Of a stretch of DNA of 64,000 bases, positions 61,201 to 64,000 are shown one piece after another. The translations under genes and the position numbers were made by a program. The DNA is taken from contig NZ_JBITTU010000001.1 in NCBI RefSeq assembly GCF_044542075.1, positions 743,466-807,465 on the forward strand. The letters run 5' to 3'. The DNA is from Leeuwenhoekiella sp044542075. Lineage in GTDB: Bacteria > Bacteroidota > Bacteroidia > Flavobacteriales > Flavobacteriaceae. Each line of letters starts with the position of its first letter. Position 1 is the stretch's first letter. A model generated the notes under the pieces. The model did no database searches. It was given only the letters and a program-made list of their open reading frames with translations, and had not been told where the DNA came from.

Positions 61201-61983
61201 ATGAATTTTGAAAATCTTATTTATGAAGTCGATGATCAATTGGCTATCATAACCATAAACAGACCAAAAAAATTAAACGCACTTAATAAAGAAACCATTC
61301 AGGAATTGCACGACGCGTTTGCAGAAGCTGATAGCGATCCTAATATTGGAGTAATCATCTTAACCGGAAGCGGAGAAAAAGCATTTGTTGCCGGCGCAGA
61401 TATTAGTGAGTTTTCAGATTTTGAAGAAGAGCAAGGCGCTCTTTTAGCACGTAAAGGTCAGAAATTATTATTTGACTTTATCGAAAACCTAAGTACACCG
61501 GTAATTGCTGCAATTAACGGTTTTGCATTAGGTGGCGGTCTAGAATTAGCAATGGCAGCTCACATACGTATTGCCAGTGATAATGCACGAATGGGTCTGC
61601 CGGAAACTTCGCTGGGTTTAATACCGGGTTATGGGGGCACACAGCGTTTACCGCAGCTGGTAGGTAAAGGCCGCGCTTTTGAAATGATTATGACTGCCAG
61701 TATGATTAATGCAGATCAAGCATTACAATATGGTCTTGTGAATCATGTAACAATGCAAGAAGAGCTAATGTCTCACGCAGAAAAATTAGCGGCTAAGATT
61801 TTAGATAACTCAGGCGTTGCGATTGCTACAGCCATAACAGCAGTTAACGCAGGTTTTAAAGCAGGTGTTAACGGCTACGATGTAGAGATTGAAGGTTTTG
61901 GTGCTTCTTTTGGTACTGAAGATTTTAAAGAAGGAACTTCAGCATTTCTAGAGAAGCGAAAAGCAGAGTTTCCCGGGAAATAA
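61201..61983 (+). CDS. Enoyl-CoA hydratase
   Basis: A 260-residue crotonase. Both catalytic glutamates are present: Glu115 in GGGLELAM and Glu135 in GLPETSLGLIPGYGGTQRL; the oxyanion loop is AGADISEF at about 65-72. So it is likely a true hydratase of beta-oxidation rather than an isomerase or a non-catalytic member. It follows the kinase gene by 18 bases and is the last ordinary chromosomal gene before the accessory DNA. Confidence 0.94.
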   Translation: MNFENLIYEVDDQLAIITINRPKKLNALNKETIQELHDAFAEADSDPNIGVIILTGSGEKAFVAGADISEFSDFEEEQGALLARKGQKLLFDFIENLSTPVIAAINGFALGGGLELAMAAHIRIASDNARMGLPETSLGLIPGYGGTQRLPQLVGKGRAFEMIMTASMINADQALQYGLVNHVTMQEELMSHAEKLAAKILDNSGVAIATAITAVNAGFKAGVNGYDVEIEGFGASFGTEDFKEGTSAFLEKRKAEFPGK

Positions 61984-62010
61984 AAGTGGCAATCTTAAAT
62001 AAAGTATTAA

Positions 62011-62036
62011 AAAAACCGCTCTTTAGTGGTTTTTCT
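62011..62036 (+). terminator. Terminator after enoyl-CoA hydratase
   Basis: AAAACCGCT pairs with AGTGGTTTT (one G-T pair) with a short loop, then TTTCT. It lies about 30 bases after the stop. Confidence 0.75.
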
Positions 62037-62106
62037 ATTTTAATAAAAGCCCTTATTATCAGCACAAAAAAGTTCTGATATCCCGTAAATCACTTCTGTA
62101 AACAAG

Positions 62107-62114
62107 TATATTTG
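62107..62114 (+). promoter_or_regulatory. Possible -7 box before cassette 1
   Basis: TATATTTG fits TAnnTTTG and lies 38 bases before the start of the broken gene. It is outside the proposed cassette and could serve as a resident promoter for inserted genes. Confidence 0.3.
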
Positions 62115-62128
62115 TTTGGATATAAGGA

Positions 62129-63070
62129 GTTGGCAACAATTTGAATGAACCAAACACTAAATTTCATATTACTTCTTTTAATTCCAATTTTGTCTTTTGG
62201 ACAGGAAAAGGATTTCTATGATTTGGATAATTCGTACCACGAAATTTTTAGGAATAATAAAGTAAAGTCATTAAAAGTTCTTACTAAGGAATTTGACAAA
62301 AATGGAGATGTCAAAGAAAACTATGTTGAGCTAGTTCAAAATTTCGCAGAAAATTGAGATATAGTCTGGGAAAAAGAATTTTATGATGACTCAACAACAG
62401 CCTGGGAAGTAAATTATAAGTATAATGACAACCATCAAACTATTAGAACTGAATGGACTTGGTTAGACGAAAACGACCAAGACCTTACCGAATACGAATA
62501 TGATTCTGACAACAGACTTATAAAAAGTCGTGACTTTTATAAAAGTTCAAACTCAACTGACTTTTTATTAGAGGAATCCCAATTCTACCATTAAAAAAAA
62601 AATCGAATAAGTAAGGTCACCAATATTGACAACGAAATAGAATCCTTCTATAAAAAGAAAGGGAAAATGGTCTTTGGATTTAGCGCTGATAACGAACTGA
62701 AGTACAAGTATAAAAATGGTGAATTTGTTTATCAAAATCTAGATTCAATCATTTTTCAATATGAACGGAACAAAATCGGTCAGATTTTAAAAACCACTAA
62801 GACCGACAAAAAAGGAACTGTACTTAGTCAAAGTAATTATGAATATTCTAATGGACTATTAATGAAAGTTATTTCTAAAGACAGAGCTGGAAATTTGATA
62901 CGAGAAGAAGAATATCAATATGAATATTATGAATAAAAAACTGTTGCCAACAATGTATAACCGCAATTACGGCGGATTCGACTACGTCCGAATCCACTCG
63001 GAATTGCGAGCGTCAGTGCCAAACCGAAAATTAACGCATATTAACCCGTAACTGACGGTTATACGAGACC
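62129..63070 (+). mobile_element. Putative gene cassette 1 (GTTGGCA ... TGCCAAC plus att-like palindrome)
   Basis: The unit begins with GTTGGCAACA at 62129, 16 bases before the gene start, and the gene is followed at 62942 by TGTTGCCAAC, the exact reverse complement of 10 bases. A long palindromic element fills 62955-63064, and the next GTTNNCA motif comes at 63071. One gene per unit, a start core, an inverse core and an imperfect palindrome is the plan of integron cassettes (GTTRRRY/RYYYAAC), though the core bases differ slightly. No integrase gene is in the window, so this is a proposal. Confidence 0.45.
62145..62936 (+). pseudogene. Broken secreted YD-repeat-like protein gene with two in-frame stop codons
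   Basis: One frame runs from ATG 62145 to TAA at 62934-62936, interrupted only by TGA at 62355-62357 and TAA at 62592-62594; no frameshift is needed. The restored product would have about 263 residues: a signal peptide (about 1-20, ending in FGQ), then repeated strands such as YEYDSDNRLIKSRDFYK and NYEYSNGLLMKVISKDRAG, as in RHS/YD-like repeats. It is probably a recently inactivated member of a Bacteroidota family of secreted proteins. Sequencing error is the main alternative. Base composition is lower in G+C than the neighbouring housekeeping genes as far as can be judged by eye. Confidence 0.75.
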
Positions 63071-63079
63071 GTTATCACC
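62942..63079 (+). repeat. Att-like palindromic element with three-way junction potential
   Basis: Outer arms GTATAACCG (62955-62963) and CGGTTATAC (63056-63064) are exact complements. Inside, one long hairpin pairs 62962-62980 with 62989-63008 (CGCAATT, GGATTCG and their complements), and a second pairs CGTCAGT (63011-63017) with ACTGACG (63051-63057). Flanks are TGCCAAC (62945) and GTTATCA (63071). I recall similar GTATAAC...GTTATAC elements between small genes in other Bacteroidota, but I cannot check this. Confidence 0.7.
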
Positions 63080-63814
63080 TTGAATGTACCTATAATCATA
63101 AAATTCAGTGAATGCCGTAAGAATGTCGTCAATAAGCCGCTATAAAATTAATAATCTTTAAATATTTTAGCTCCAAAATAAAAATAGTAAATAATGAGAA
63201 AAATCGGAGAAAAAATCAAAGAAGTGCGCTTAAAAAAAGGTTTATCCCAAGAAAATCTAGCGGAATCTTCGAAAGTAAATTTAAGAACAATTCAGCGTAT
63301 AGAAAATAATGAAACAAATCCTAGAAATAAAACGCTTCGCTTAATCTTTGATGTTTTAGAAATAGAAATGATCGAAAATGAAAAAAAATTCCAATTAGAT
63401 AAAAACTTGATTGGGTCAATTTTTTTAACATTGGCAATAATCATAAGTTCTTTTACAGTATGGATACGGATTTCAAGAGGATACTCAGGGTTCGAAAAGA
63501 TTTACACAAAATATGATGGTTGGAATGGACATACTTACTTGAATGATTATCACTTTTACAATTGGTTTTTAAGTATAAGTGCTATTACTGTAGGATTAAC
63601 AGTTATAATAAATTCACTGGGATTTATTAAAAACAAAATGAAATATATAATAATTCAAGTTATATGTTTATCCTTATACCTAATCGGATTATTTGGTTGG
63701 AGCTTTAGGCGAGCTTTTGAAATTCGACCTGGTTTATTTGTTATAGTAATTTCAACTATTATATTAATTATAGTTTATAAAAAAAACAGGTGCTAACACC
63801 GGTAACCGTTGCAC
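63071..63814 (+). mobile_element. Putative gene cassette 2 with the HTH-membrane gene
   Basis: It starts with GTTATCA at 63071 and ends with TGCTAAC at 63791-63797, whose complement GTTAGCA differs by one base. The stop codon of the gene is inside TGCTAAC. GTTGCAC follows at 63808. The middle of this second site is only a short ACCGGT, so the large palindrome seen after cassette 1 is absent. Confidence 0.35.
63194..63796 (+). CDS. XRE-type HTH protein with four membrane helices
   Basis: A 200-residue protein. Residues 1-60 are an XRE/Cro helix-turn-helix (GEKIKEVRLKKGLSQENLA, then LRTIQRIENNETNPR) and residues about 72-195 hold four hydrophobic helices with a polar loop of about 30 residues after the first. 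This is a membrane-anchored DNA-binding protein, a form that occurs in Bacteroidota and Firmicutes. It is the only intact gene of the accessory part. The codons look A+T-rich. Regulated genes are unknown; they could be its own promoter. Confidence 0.85.
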   Translation: MRKIGEKIKEVRLKKGLSQENLAESSKVNLRTIQRIENNETNPRNKTLRLIFDVLEIEMIENEKKFQLDKNLIGSIFLTLAIIISSFTVWIRISRGYSGFEKIYTKYDGWNGHTYLNDYHFYNWFLSISAITVGLTVIINSLGFIKNKMKYIIIQVICLSLYLIGLFGWSFRRAFEIRPGLFVIVISTIILIIVYKKNRC

Positions 63815-63846
63815 AAGACTTTAATTTATAGAAATCTCATTCTGTT

Positions 63847-63869
63847 AAACCGCTTTTAAGCGGTTTTTC
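63847..63869. terminator. Hairpin between cassette 2 and the insertion sequence
   Basis: AAACCGCTT pairs with AAGCGGTTT (63847-63866), followed by T. It ends right before the proposed end of the insertion sequence. Confidence 0.75.
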
Positions 63870-64000
63870 TGTAGGCTTCCCCTTTTTAGGACACCTTAAA
63901 ATTCGATAAATAGTTATTATTTAGTTCAGGTTTGATGAAGAATTTAAATTCTTCATCAAACCTAGGCATATATTCTTTTGGGGATTTATTCCCTAAAGAT
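63870..64000 (-). mobile_element. End of an insertion sequence (IS3-like), cut by the window edge
   Basis: The element seems to begin with TGTAGGCTTCCCC at 63870; IS3-type ends start with TG. The transposase frame on the minus strand stops 16 bases inside that end. The other end lies outside the window. Confidence 0.5.
63886..64000 (-). CDS. C-terminal end of a transposase, partial
   Basis: The minus strand is open from the right edge to a TAA at 63886-63888, giving the last 37 residues. It contains SLGNKSPKEYMPRFDEEF, which resembles the end of the integrase core of IS3-type transposases (a SLG-x-x-x-P-x-E-Y pattern near the C terminus), then a tail of Asn/Lys/Phe. The start and the catalytic DDE residues are outside, so activity cannot be judged. 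Position 16 bases from the proposed element end fits a transposase gene reading outwards. Confidence 0.55.
   Translation of the reverse strand, partial: SLGNKSPKEYMPRFDEEFKFFIKPELNNNYLSNFKVS

Noticed and set aside
62355..62594. Recoding (selenocysteine or stop readthrough) for the two in-frame stops
   Set aside because: TGA and TAA both occur, no SECIS-like hairpin is next to TGA, and no selenocysteine genes are present here; point inactivation is simpler.
62942..63079. CRISPR repeat or tRNA
   Set aside because: No repeated unit with spacers; the arms do not fit tRNA stem lengths, and no anticodon arm or CCA is found.
1..64000. tRNA or rRNA genes, CRISPR arrays, prophage
   Set aside because: Long gaps were read for tRNA-like folds, regular repeats and phage genes; none seen.

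Overview
The window is A+T-rich chromosomal DNA of a gliding member of the Flavobacteriaceae (Bacteroidota). The basis is the presence of sprE/porW and gldH, Bacteroidota-type promoters (TAnnTTTG, once with a well-spaced TTG), an atp operon without atpD/atpC, many lipoproteins and outer-membrane beta-barrel proteins, and gene orders I associate with marine Flavobacteriia. The genus cannot be fixed from the sequence alone.

Layout. 0-3 kb: a truncated PaaE-like flavin/iron-sulfur reductase and a two-gene ABC exporter. 3-11.7 kb: sprE, bactofilin, then the F-type ATP synthase operon (atpZ/I, a DUF6168-like gene, atpB, E, F, H, A, G), closed by a strong terminator. 11.8-18.8 kb: an envelope operon (flippase, dut, nucleotidyltransferase, TPR protein, DUF4292 lipoprotein, EnvC-like LytM protein). 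18.8-27.1 kb: thioesterase, HU/SPOR protein, dprA, trpS, plsC, an ECF sigma factor coupled to an anti-sigma/beta-barrel protein, a small lipoprotein and recA. 27.1-36.4 kb: trhO, an HEXXH lipoprotein, ricT-gldH-PBP1A, and a scoA-peroxiredoxin-scoB operon. 36.4-41 kb: a dual-ATPase ABC protein, an exonuclease, ogt and a CNNM transporter. 41-54.5 kb: haem biosynthesis: hemB, a divergent membrane-associated helicase, hemF, then a compact hemA-C-D-E operon with DUF6973, EI24 and GNAT genes, an AraC regulator, a ThuA protein and hemH. 54.5-62 kb: MATE transporter, a large Asp-box (sortilin-like) protein, hemJ, an NtrY-like kinase and enoyl-CoA hydratase. 62.1-64 kb: accessory DNA.

How the genes work together. 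Between hemA, B, C, D, E, F, J and H, all haem steps from glutamyl-tRNA to protohaem are here except hemL. SprE and GldH serve gliding and type IX secretion. The ATP synthase F0 part, delta, alpha and gamma are made here, while beta and epsilon must be encoded elsewhere.

The most unusual part is the right end (62.1-64 kb). Two short one-gene units are bounded by GTTNNCA ... TGNNAAC motifs and separated by a 120-bp palindromic element that can fold as a three-way junction, much like integron cassettes but without a visible integrase. The first unit holds a gene broken by exactly two in-frame stop codons, and the second a membrane-anchored HTH protein. They are followed by the end of an insertion sequence. 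Other notable signals are a perfect 17-bp inverted repeat covering the start codon of the gene after recA, a 16-bp hairpin between atpE and atpF, and a possible structured RNA upstream of trhO.
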